Positions 5,441-11,198 of a stretch of 11,198 bases of DNA are shown piece by piece. The translations under genes and the position numbers were made by a program. Within the stretch, counting starts at the first letter, position 1; the number at the start of each line of letters is the position of its first letter. The notes under the pieces were generated by a model that was given only the letters and a program-made list of their open reading frames with translations, was not told the DNA's origin and did not search any database. Location of the stretch: NCBI GenBank assembly GCA_018268875.1, contig JAFDVT010000646.1:1-11198 (forward strand). The letters are read 5' to 3'. The DNA is from Acidobacteriota bacterium. Lineage in GTDB: Bacteria > Acidobacteriota > Terriglobia > Bryobacterales > Bryobacteraceae.

Positions 5441-6907
5441 ATGCGAACGTTATTTTTGAATCCCCCGTCTTTTGAAGGATTTGACGGCGGGGCGAGCTCT
5501 CGCTGGCCGGCCTCCCGCGAGATCGAGTCCTATTGGTATCCGGTGTGGCTGACGTATCCGGCCGGCATGTTGCCGGACAGTAAGCTTGTGGATGCGCCCG
5601 CGCATCACATTTCGATCGAACAAACCGTGGCGATGGCGAAGGATTTCGACCTTCTGGTGCTCTTCACGTCGACGCCCGGCTTTTCGGTCGATATCAAGAT
5701 GGCGGAGATGATGAAGGAGTCCAACCCGGGCATGAAAGTTGCCTTCGTTGGTCCTCCGGTGACGGTTGAGCCGGACAAGGCGTTCCGCGAGTCGAAGGCG
5801 ATCGACTTCGTGGTGCGCCGCGAGTTCGACCATCAGATTGTCGCGTTTGCCAAAGGCACCCCGCTGGCCGACATTCCGGGCGTGAGCTACCGCCGCGAAG
5901 ACGGCACGATCTGGCACAATCCCGAAGGTCCGGTCATCGAGAACCTGGACGAACTGCCCTGGGCATCGAAGATTTACAAGCGCGACCTGGACTTTACGCG
6001 CTACAACGTACCGTTCCTGCTGCATCCGTTCATCAGCTTTTACCCGTCGCGCGGTTGCCCGGCGATGTGTACGTTCTGCCTGTGGCCGCAGACGCATTCC
6101 GGCCATCGCTGGCGGTTGCGTTCGATCCCCGACATCGTGGCCGAGTGCAAATGGGCGCTGGAAAATTTCCCGGGCCTGAAGGAAATCTTTTTTGACGACG
6201 ACACCTTCAATTACAAGAAGGAACGCACCATCGAGCTGTGCAAGGAACTGAAGAAGCTCAACTTCACCTGGTCCTGCACGTCGCGCGTCACGACGGATTA
6301 CGACACGCTGAAGGCGATGCGCGAAGCCGGATGCCGTCTGATGATCGTCGGCTACGAATCGGGCGACCCGCAGATCCTGAAAAACATCAAGAAGGGCGCT
6401 ACGGTGCAGATGGCCGAACGGTTCACCAAGGACGCGCATTCCCTTGGCCTGACCATTCACGCCGACTTTATCGTCGGGTTGCCGGGCGAAAGCCGCGACA
6501 GCCTGCGCCGCACCATCGACTTTGCGAAGAAGCTGGATTGCGAAACGATTCAGGTGTCGATCGCGCATCCTTACCCGGGCACCGAGTTCTTCGACTATGT
6601 GAAGAAGAACGACCTGATCACCATCGATTCGATGACCGATGAGAACGGCCACCAGTTGCCGAACATCATCTATCCGGGGCTGAACCGCGGCGAACTTGTC
6701 GAATGGGTGGAGCGCTTTTACGGCGAATACTACTTCCGTCCCAAGGCCGCCTGGCGCGTGGTGAAGAAGGCGATCGTCAACAACGATATCCCGCGTTTGT
6801 ACAAGGAAGCTCGCGAATACATGAGCCTCCGCGCCAAGCGCAAACAATTTGTGAAAGATCAGAAGGCGCGGCAGCAGACCACCGCTTCCACCTCCTTCGG
6901 TGACTGA
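5441..6907 (+). CDS. hpnJ: Hopanoid-modifying radical SAM protein HpnJ (BHT cyclitol ether formation)
   Basis: This 488-aa product is close to the usual HpnJ length of about 470. The N-terminal 150 residues resemble a B12-binding-like domain (MRTLFLNPPSFEGFDGG, LLVLFTSTPGF, KVAFVGPP), but the cobalamin motif DxHxxG is absent. The radical SAM core follows with the cluster motif CPAMCTFC (Cys206, Cys210, Cys213), then IFFDDDTFNY, RLMIVGYESGD, ADFIVGLPGE and SIAHPYPGTEFFDYV. HpnJ is linked genetically, in Burkholderia cenocepacia, to making the cyclitol ether head group of bacteriohopanetetrol, acting on the amino-sugar product of HpnI and HpnK. Here it leads a four-gene operon ending in hpnI. 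Its stop overlaps the next gene's start by eight bases. The C-terminal 25 residues are basic and polar and probably poorly conserved. The identification is strong from overall sequence and the hpnI neighbour. Confidence 0.93.
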   Translation: MRTLFLNPPSFEGFDGGASSRWPASREIESYWYPVWLTYPAGMLPDSKLVDAPAHHISIEQTVAMAKDFDLLVLFTSTPGFSVDIKMAEMMKESNPGMKVAFVGPPVTVEPDKAFRESKAIDFVVRREFDHQIVAFAKGTPLADIPGVSYRREDGTIWHNPEGPVIENLDELPWASKIYKRDLDFTRYNVPFLLHPFISFYPSRGCPAMCTFCLWPQTHSGHRWRLRSIPDIVAECKWALENFPGLKEIFFDDDTFNYKKERTIELCKELKKLNFTWSCTSRVTTDYDTLKAMREAGCRLMIVGYESGDPQILKNIKKGATVQMAERFTKDAHSLGLTIHADFIVGLPGESRDSLRRTIDFAKKLDCETIQVSIAHPYPGTEFFDYVKKNDLITIDSMTDENGHQLPNIIYPGLNRGELVEWVERFYGEYYFRPKAAWRVVKKAIVNNDIPRLYKEAREYMSLRAKRKQFVKDQKARQQTTASTSFGD

Positions 6908-7247
6908 TCCGCGACGCCGCCGCTTGAAGACGTGGCTGTTCGCGGCCATCGTCGTATTGAGCAACGCGTTCGGAAATCTGCTCCTGGACATCGGCGTACA
7001 CGGGTCGTTCCTCTGGCTCGTGGCCGGGGTTTTGCTGCTGATTTTGTGGATGCTGTCGCGGATGACGCTGCTGTCCTGGGCCGACCTTAGCTTTGTGCTG
7101 CCCGTCACGGCGGTCGGCTATGTCCTGACGGCGCTGCTTGGATTTCTCTTCCTGAACGAAACGGTCTCGCCGCAACGCTGGGCAGGGACGCTGCTAATTT
7201 TTGCGGGTGTGGCCCTGGTCGGACGGACCGCCGAAAAGTCATCATGA
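6900..7247 (+). CDS. Half-size EamA/SMR-type membrane protein, first subunit of a putative pair
   Basis: This 115-aa protein has a basic start (TDPRRRRLK) and four predicted transmembrane helices at about 11-30, 36-54, 62-84 and 92-108. The C-terminal half, ADLSFVLPVTAVGYVL then FLNETVSPQRWAGTLLIFAG, is typical of one EamA (drug/metabolite transporter) repeat. Single-repeat proteins of this size work as dimers, as in small multidrug resistance proteins and the ArnE/ArnF pair, which flips an amino-sugar-linked undecaprenyl lipid. The start is taken as the GTG at 6900, overlapping the hpnJ stop by eight bases. It has no Shine-Dalgarno, so translation is likely coupled; a TTG at 6924 is the alternative. 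It overlaps the next gene by ATGA. Its position between hpnJ and hpnI suggests transport of a hopanoid-linked or sugar-lipid substrate, which is inference. Confidence 0.85.
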   Translation: MTDPRRRRLKTWLFAAIVVLSNAFGNLLLDIGVHGSFLWLVAGVLLLILWMLSRMTLLSWADLSFVLPVTAVGYVLTALLGFLFLNETVSPQRWAGTLLIFAGVALVGRTAEKSS

Positions 7248-7606
7248 AGTGGATTCTGGTTAGCCTCGTCGTCGGTTCCACGGTGCTGGCGGATCTGCTG
7301 CAGAGCTTCGAGATGAAGCGTCATGGCGAGGTTTCGGACTTCGGCGCCACGGGACTGAAACGTCTGGCGGCGACGCTGGCTAGGAAGAAACTGGTGGTGC
7401 TGTCGGTGTTCTTCATGGCGGTTTCGTTCTTCGCGTTCATCGAACTCCTGAAGGTCGCGGACTTGAGTTTTGCCGTGCCCGTTACGGCGGGTTCGGTGGT
7501 GCTGGAGACGATCCTGGCGGCCGTGGTGTTGAAGGAACGGGTAACGTCGTTACGCTGGGCCGGCGCGGTTCTGATTGCTTGTGGCGTGTATTTGATTTCC
7601 GCATGA
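7244..7606 (+). CDS. Half-size EamA/SMR-type membrane protein, second subunit of a putative pair
   Basis: This 120-aa protein has four predicted transmembrane helices at about 3-20, 49-68, 74-95 and 102-119. The C-terminal half (ADLSFAVPVTAGSVVLETIL, then LKERVTSLRWAGAVLIACG) closely parallels that of the upstream gene, so the two are paralogues. It differs in a longer, basic, charged loop between helices 1 and 2 (EMKRHGEVSDFGATGLKR) and in polar residues at the end of helix 1 (ADLLQSFEMKR), so the pair could form an asymmetric heterodimer like ArnE/ArnF or EmrE-type two-gene systems. The start and stop overlap neighbours as ATGA at both ends, implying strict translational coupling through to hpnI. 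The substrate is unknown; a flippase for the glycosylated hopanoid or a precursor lipid is inferred from context. Confidence 0.87.
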   Translation: MKWILVSLVVGSTVLADLLQSFEMKRHGEVSDFGATGLKRLAATLARKKLVVLSVFFMAVSFFAFIELLKVADLSFAVPVTAGSVVLETILAAVVLKERVTSLRWAGAVLIACGVYLISA

Positions 7607-8745
7607 TGATGTACATTCTGGCGGTGCCCGCTGCGTATCAGATCCTTGCGATCCTGGCGTCGCTGCGCCGTCTGTTCTTCCGTGAACGCCTCACCGGCTA
7701 CGCGCCCGCGGTGTCGTTCCTGAAGCCGGTTCGCGGGGCCGATCCATACTTCTACGAAGCGATCGAATCGCACGCGCAACTGAACTATGCGGGCGAGTTC
7801 GAGATTCTGTTCGGCGTCATGAGTCCGAACGATACGGCCATTCCGTATATTCAACGGCTGATCGCCGCGTACCCGAACCACCGCATCCGCCTGGTGCAAA
7901 TCCATACCGTGCGCCCCAATGGTAAGGTGGGCGCGTTGATCGATCTCTACCGCGAGGCCTCGCATCCGGTGATCGTGATCAACGACAGCGACATCAAGGT
8001 GATGCCGGATTATCTGACCAAGATCGTAGCCCCGCTGGAGAATCCGCAGATCGGCCTGGTGACGTGCCTGTATCGCGCGGCAGGAGCGAGTTTCGCCGGA
8101 TGGTTTGAAGGATTGGGCGTCGATACCGACTTTGCCCCATCTACGCTGGTGGCACAATTTGTTGGCGTCGACGAGTTCGCGCTGGGGTCGACCTTGGCCA
8201 TGCGCAGGCAGGACCTGGATCGCATCGGCGGGCTGGAACCGATCTCGAGCTATATCGCCGACGACTATCAACTAGGACATCGCATCCACCAACTGGGGCT
8301 GAAATGCCACCTTGCGGAACCCACCGTGGACACGCATCTGGGCGCCGAAACATTTCGCGACGCGTGGCAGCATCAGGTACGCTGGGCGCGCACGATTCGC
8401 GCGTGCCGCGGCGGTGGCTACATGGGTCTGCCGGCGACGTTTGCGACGTTATGGGCAGTGGTCGCGATGCTTGCGGGAAATGTCACCGCGGGCCTCGCCT
8501 TGCTGGGCGTGCGCATGCTGCTGGCGCTGATTTCGAGCGTCTTCGTCCTGAAGGCTCGCACCGGCTTGCCGATGTTGTTGCTGGTGCCTCTGCGCGATCT
8601 ATTCGCAGTGGCCGTGTGGATTGCCGGGATTGCGGGACACCGCGTGTATTGGCGCGATTTTGCGATGTCGCTCGACGGCGAGGGGCGCATCGTACAGTCG
8701 ATTCATTCCGGTGGAACTTCGAGCGCCACGATCCGCCAACCCTGA
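7603..8745 (+). CDS. hpnI: Hopanoid glycosyltransferase HpnI (GT21, ceramide-glucosyltransferase-like)
   Basis: This 380-aa membrane glycosyltransferase has an N-terminal anchor (about 1-20), a GT-A catalytic domain and C-terminal membrane helices at about 277-318 and 322-347. The GT21 series is visible: SPNDTA (Asp77), VINDSDIKV (DSD at 128-130), YIADDYQLGHRI (Asp220/221) and HQVRW (257-261), equivalent to the (Q/R)xxRW motif of ceramide glucosyltransferase but with His first. HpnI is reported to transfer N-acetylglucosamine from UDP-GlcNAc to bacteriohopanetetrol, after which HpnK deacetylates and HpnJ contracts the ring to the cyclitol ether. The start at 7603 makes an ATGA overlap with the upstream transporter gene and gives MMMYILAV. 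The last 14 codons are antisense to the end of the next, leftward gene. No hpnK follows it in this window. Confidence 0.9.
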   Translation: MMMYILAVPAAYQILAILASLRRLFFRERLTGYAPAVSFLKPVRGADPYFYEAIESHAQLNYAGEFEILFGVMSPNDTAIPYIQRLIAAYPNHRIRLVQIHTVRPNGKVGALIDLYREASHPVIVINDSDIKVMPDYLTKIVAPLENPQIGLVTCLYRAAGASFAGWFEGLGVDTDFAPSTLVAQFVGVDEFALGSTLAMRRQDLDRIGGLEPISSYIADDYQLGHRIHQLGLKCHLAEPTVDTHLGAETFRDAWQHQVRWARTIRACRGGGYMGLPATFATLWAVVAMLAGNVTAGLALLGVRMLLALISSVFVLKARTGLPMLLLVPLRDLFAVAVWIAGIAGHRVYWRDFAMSLDGEGRIVQSIHSGGTSSATIRQP

Positions 8746-9338
8746 TCTTCGAGTGCGAACTGCGCGCGCGCGGTGATCGAACTTCGAATCGTGTTCCGCG
8801 GGACAAAGCCTCGACGGTTGCCGAAGCGAATGTGCATCCATTCGCCCGGTTCCTCGCCGATCACTTCCACGACATCGAAGCTGAGAACGGCGATCTGGCG
8901 GCCGTCGCGATCCGGGGTTTCGCGCAGCGGCACCTGGTCGCGCACCATCACCTGGTAGCGTCGCGGCGACAGGTTGTTGGGGAACTTCCAAACGAGGTAC
9001 GGCGCCACGTACAAGCGCGGGTGCATGCGTACGGAACCAAGCGACAGGATGTCGGTGATGGTTTCCCAAAGCGCTGTGTCCTGGGATGCCGGTTTCCAGC
9101 GTTCCTCGAAGGCCTTCCAGCCTTTTTCTTCGGGATCCGTCTTGCGGCCCGTACCCGTCACGATGTCTTCGGCGCACAGCTTGCGGAACGCTTTCACGTC
9201 CCGCTTCACTGCGATTTTGTTCAGCTTGTTGACGAAGCTCTGGTAGGTCTTGTCGCGGCTAGTGTCGTCGACGGGGGCGATGCGGTAGCCCCCCGCCGAC
9301 TGCTGCAAGAGAAGCGAAGCCGCGAGCAGCAGGATCAT
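8703..9338 (-). CDS. Secreted protein with NTF2-like region and bacterial SH3-like domain
   Basis: This 211-aa protein has a short hydrophobic N-terminus (MILLLAASLLLQQSAGG) that looks like a signal peptide, though it lacks the usual basic n-region and has no lipobox. Residues about 28-120 are a helix-plus-sheet region (VNKLNKIAVKRDVKAFRKLC, then WKAFEERWKPASQDTALWET and LGSVRMHPRLYVAPYL) resembling NTF2/SnoaL-like proteins of unknown function. Residues about 128-185 form an SH3-like module (VMVRDQVPLRETPDRDG, VVEVIGEEPGEWMHIRFGNR, RGFVPRNTI). A final strand (WRIVALEVPPE) follows. Such proteins probably sit in the periplasm and may bind cell wall; no catalytic residues are clear. The ATG at 9338 overlaps the isocitrate dehydrogenase stop as ATGA, which fixes the start. 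Its 3' end overlaps hpnI by 43 bases. Confidence 0.8.
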   Translation of the reverse strand: MILLLAASLLLQQSAGGYRIAPVDDTSRDKTYQSFVNKLNKIAVKRDVKAFRKLCAEDIVTGTGRKTDPEEKGWKAFEERWKPASQDTALWETITDILSLGSVRMHPRLYVAPYLVWKFPNNLSPRRYQVMVRDQVPLRETPDRDGRQIAVLSFDVVEVIGEEPGEWMHIRFGNRRGFVPRNTIRSSITARAQFALEDQGWRIVALEVPPE

Positions 9339-10345
9339 TTCATCGCCGCAACCACAGCGTCGGTAAACTGCTGCGTGGTGGCGTTGCCGCCCAGGTCGCG
9401 CGTCACCGCGGTTTGCGAGGCGTACACGCTTTCGATAGCGGCCTGTAGGCGGTTGGCGGCGTCCATTTCCTTGAGATGGATGAGCATCATCACACCGGAC
9501 AGCATCAGCGCGGTGGGGTTGGCGATGCCCTTGCCCGCGATGTCGGGCGCCGAACCGTGCACAGCCTCGAAAACCGCGTGTTTTTCGCCCATATTGGCGC
9601 CGGGAACGATGCCCAAGCCACCGACAAGACCCGCGCATAGGTCGGAGATGATGTCGCCATAAAGATTGGGCAGCAGCAGAATGTCGAACGTTTCGGGACG
9701 GATGACAAGCTGCATCGACGCGTTGTCGACGATCAGTTCTTCATAGCGAACTTCCGGGTGACCAGCGGCCACTTCGCGGCAGCAACGCAGAAACAAGCCG
9801 TCGGCAAGCTTCATGATGTTGGCCTTGTGCACGGCGCTGACCTTGCGGCGATTGGTGGCCTTGGCGTAATCGAACGCGTAGTTCGCGATGCGGATGGAGG
9901 CCGTGCGCGTGATCACTTTGAGCGAGGTGACGACGTCCTTCACCACTTCATGTTCGAGGCCCGAATACAGGTCTTCCGTGTTCTCGCGGAAGATCACCAT
10001 GTCGAGCTTGAGGTCCTGAAAACGGGTCTTGACGCCGGGCAGCGAACGGATGGGACGCACATTCGCAAACAGGTCCAGACGCTTGCGCAGCGCGACGTTC
10101 ACGCTCTGGAAGCCGCCCGCGATGGGCGTGGTAACCGGGCCCTTCAAGCCGGTGTAGGTTCGATTCAGCGAATCGAGCACCTCTGGAGGCAGCACCTCGC
10201 CGCGCTTTTGAATGATGTCGGCGTTGAGTTCAACGCGTTCCCAATCAATTTTGACGCCGGTCGCGTCGATTGCGCGAGCCGCCGCATCCGCGACTTCAGG
10301 TCCAATCCCGTCGCCTGGGATCAAAGTAACTTTGTGGTGGGCCAC
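9335..10345 (-). CDS. NAD-type isocitrate dehydrogenase (isocitrate/isopropylmalate dehydrogenase family)
   Basis: This 336-aa enzyme most likely oxidatively decarboxylates isocitrate to 2-oxoglutarate in the TCA cycle. Visible features are the N-terminus VTLIPGDGIGPEV, substrate-binding GGFQSVNVALRKRLDLFANV (Ser81, Asn83 and following arginines), RENTEDLYSGLEHEV with Tyr127, VHKANIMKL with Lys174, NLYGDIISDLCAG with Asp231 and Asp235, and the cofactor loop HGSAPDIAGKGIANPTA. Asp268-Ile269 sit where NADP-dependent enzymes have Lys-Tyr, which points to NAD. The length and the RENTEDLY motif match short bacterial or mitochondrial-type NAD-IDH better than isopropylmalate dehydrogenase; homoisocitrate dehydrogenase is a less likely alternative. 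The start is a GTG at 10345, four bases after the kdsA stop, without a clear Shine-Dalgarno, so translation is probably coupled to kdsA. Confidence 0.9.
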   Translation of the reverse strand: MAHHKVTLIPGDGIGPEVADAAARAIDATGVKIDWERVELNADIIQKRGEVLPPEVLDSLNRTYTGLKGPVTTPIAGGFQSVNVALRKRLDLFANVRPIRSLPGVKTRFQDLKLDMVIFRENTEDLYSGLEHEVVKDVVTSLKVITRTASIRIANYAFDYAKATNRRKVSAVHKANIMKLADGLFLRCCREVAAGHPEVRYEELIVDNASMQLVIRPETFDILLLPNLYGDIISDLCAGLVGGLGIVPGANMGEKHAVFEAVHGSAPDIAGKGIANPTALMLSGVMMLIHLKEMDAANRLQAAIESVYASQTAVTRDLGGNATTQQFTDAVVAAMK

Positions 10346-10349
10346 GAAT

Positions 10350-11141
10350 CTAGTGTAGCGATTTGACTACGACTTCCTGGATGGCGCGCAAGCGGCGCAG
10401 GAAGTCCGCCAGGCGGTCGAGACGGAGGGCGTTCGCGCCGTCGGATTTCGCGCGGGAAGGCTCCTCGTGAACCTCGACGAATACGCCGTCCACGCCGGCG
10501 CCAACGGCCGCGCGGGCAAGCGTCTCGATGAATTGGGGCTGGCATCCGGAAGCACTGCCCGCGGCACCGGGCAGTTGCACGCTATGCGTCGCGTCGAACA
10601 CAACCGGATAGCCGAATTCGCGCATGATCGCGAGGCCGCGCATGTCCACCACCAGGTTGTTGTAGCCGAAGCAGGAACCGCGTTCGGTGAGAATGATGTT
10701 CCGGTTGCCGGTGGACGCCACCTTCTCAGCGGCGTGACGAAAATCCGTGGGCGAGACGAACTGGCCCTTCTTGATATTGACGGTTTTGCCGGTGCGGCCC
10801 GCAGCCACCAACAGATCCGTCTGGCGGCATAAAAACGCCGGAATCTGCAGGATGTCCACCACTTCGGCCGCCGGTTCCACCTGCGCGACCTCGTGGATAT
10901 CGGTCAACACCGGGACGCCGATTTGCTTGCGAACCTCCCCGAGGATGCGCAGGCCTTCCTTGAGGCCGGGACCACGATACGAATCGACGGAGGAGCGGTT
11001 AGCCTTGTCGAAGGACGCTTTGAAGACATAGTCGCCGCCCGCGATGTTGCGGATCTCACGCGCCAGAAACAGGGCGTGTTCCTCGCTTTCGATCACGCAG
11101 GGACCGGCAATCAGCCCAAGCGATCCGTCGCGCCGGATCAC
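10350..11141 (-). CDS. kdsA: 3-deoxy-8-phosphooctulonate (Kdo-8-P) synthase, metal-dependent type
   Basis: KdsA condenses arabinose 5-phosphate with phosphoenolpyruvate to Kdo-8-phosphate, an early step to the inner core of lipopolysaccharide, in the cytosol. The 263-aa product is of normal length. The motif LIAGPCVIESEE places Cys15 where E. coli-type enzymes have Asn, and candidate metal ligands His186 (FDATHSVQLPG), Glu223 (FVEVHEEP) and Asp234 (AKSDGANAL) are all present, so this is the metal-dependent class first studied in Aquifex. Other hallmarks are FKASFDKANRSS, VLTDIHE, QIPAFLCRQTDLL, NIKKGQF and LTERGSCFGYNNLVVDMR. The start is a GTG at 11141, directly after the TAA stop of the upstream gene in the same frame, with GAAGG ten bases ahead. 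It shows the organism makes Kdo-containing LPS. Confidence 0.96.
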   Translation of the reverse strand: MIRRDGSLGLIAGPCVIESEEHALFLAREIRNIAGGDYVFKASFDKANRSSVDSYRGPGLKEGLRILGEVRKQIGVPVLTDIHEVAQVEPAAEVVDILQIPAFLCRQTDLLVAAGRTGKTVNIKKGQFVSPTDFRHAAEKVASTGNRNIILTERGSCFGYNNLVVDMRGLAIMREFGYPVVFDATHSVQLPGAAGSASGCQPQFIETLARAAVGAGVDGVFVEVHEEPSRAKSDGANALRLDRLADFLRRLRAIQEVVVKSLH

Positions 11142-11198
11142 TTACGAATTGCCTTCGAGGGCGAACAACGGCTGTTCGCTCTTTGCCAACCGGGCCTC
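11142..11198 (-). CDS. Last 18 codons of an upstream gene, unidentified
   Basis: Reading leftward from the right edge, the frame that ends in TAA at 11144-11142 gives 18 residues (EARLAKSEQPLFALEGNS) and a stop that directly abuts the kdsA start, in the same frame. This is what the 3' end of an operon partner would look like, and the kdsA ribosome-binding site lies inside it. In many bacteria pyrG or another LPS gene precedes kdsA, but this tail is too short and variable for me to identify. Confidence 0.45.
   Translation of the reverse strand, partial: EARLAKSEQPLFALEGNS
11152..11156 (-). promoter_or_regulatory. Shine-Dalgarno of kdsA inside the upstream gene
   Basis: On the minus strand GAAGG lies ten bases before the GTG start at 11141 and within the last codons of the preceding gene. 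It supports the GTG as the kdsA start, since the frame is closed by a TAA immediately before it. Confidence 0.5.

Noticed and set aside
5441..5900. Cobalamin dependence of HpnJ from its B12-binding-like N-terminal domain
   Set aside because: The DxHxxG cobalamin-ligand motif is not present, so the fold similarity alone does not support B12 binding.
5450..7108. A 552-codon open frame on the minus strand opposite hpnJ
   Set aside because: It is fully antisense to a confidently identified gene, is Arg/His-rich with no recognisable domain, and is the kind of shadow frame expected in GC-rich DNA.
7321..8271. A 316-codon minus-strand open frame opposite the second transporter gene and hpnI
   Set aside because: It is antisense to real genes, with no domain and composition typical of a mirrored frame.
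8304..9662. A 452-codon rightward open frame spanning the end of hpnI, the SH3 gene and part of the dehydrogenase
   Set aside because: It crosses three real genes, has low-complexity composition and no domain pattern.

Overview
The window looks like a chromosomal segment of a GC-rich, Gram-negative, hopanoid-making bacterium, most likely an Acidobacteriota member of the Bryobacter/Solibacter type. This assignment is an inference. It rests on lipopolysaccharide and outer-membrane genes (tamB-like, kdsA), hopanoid-modification genes (hpnJ, hpnI), a soluble CadC-type winged-helix regulator fused to enzyme-like domains, and a small secreted carboxypeptidase-regulatory-like protein, a combination I associate with Acidobacteriota. 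Coding density is very high. There is no gap over 75 bases, and I see no RNA gene, mobile element, CRISPR array or long repeat.

Left part (1-3781). The C-terminal end of a TamB-like protein runs in from the left edge and is coupled by an ATGA overlap to a small alpha/beta hydrolase. hemB (porphobilinogen synthase) lies convergent to these, with the two stop codons overlapping. Divergent from hemB, with 17 bases between start codons, is acylphosphatase. It is followed by a secreted 124-aa protein with a carboxypeptidase-regulatory-like fold and a 166-aa protein resembling a peptidoglycan-binding domain.

Middle part (3711-8745). This is the most interesting section. A leftward gene encodes a three-part protein: winged-helix DNA-binding domain, alpha/beta hydrolase with an intact-looking catalytic triad, and a nucleotide-cyclase-like domain that has lost its metal-binding and transition-state residues. 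Facing away from it is a tightly coupled four-gene operon: hpnJ (radical SAM, BHT cyclitol ether formation), two half-size EamA/SMR-type four-helix membrane proteins, and hpnI (GT21-like glycosyltransferase that adds N-acetylglucosamine to bacteriohopanetetrol). The embedded transporter pair is a candidate flippase or exporter for the glycosylated hopanoid or a precursor. The fused protein is a candidate regulator of the operon. Both roles are inferences from gene order.

Right part (8703-11198). A leftward operon carries the last 18 codons of an unidentified gene, kdsA (metal-dependent Kdo-8-phosphate synthase), an NAD-type isocitrate dehydrogenase, and a secreted protein with an NTF2-like region followed by an SH3-like domain. 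All three convergent gene pairs in the window overlap at their 3' ends (6, 71 and 43 bases), which leaves no room for ordinary terminators between them.
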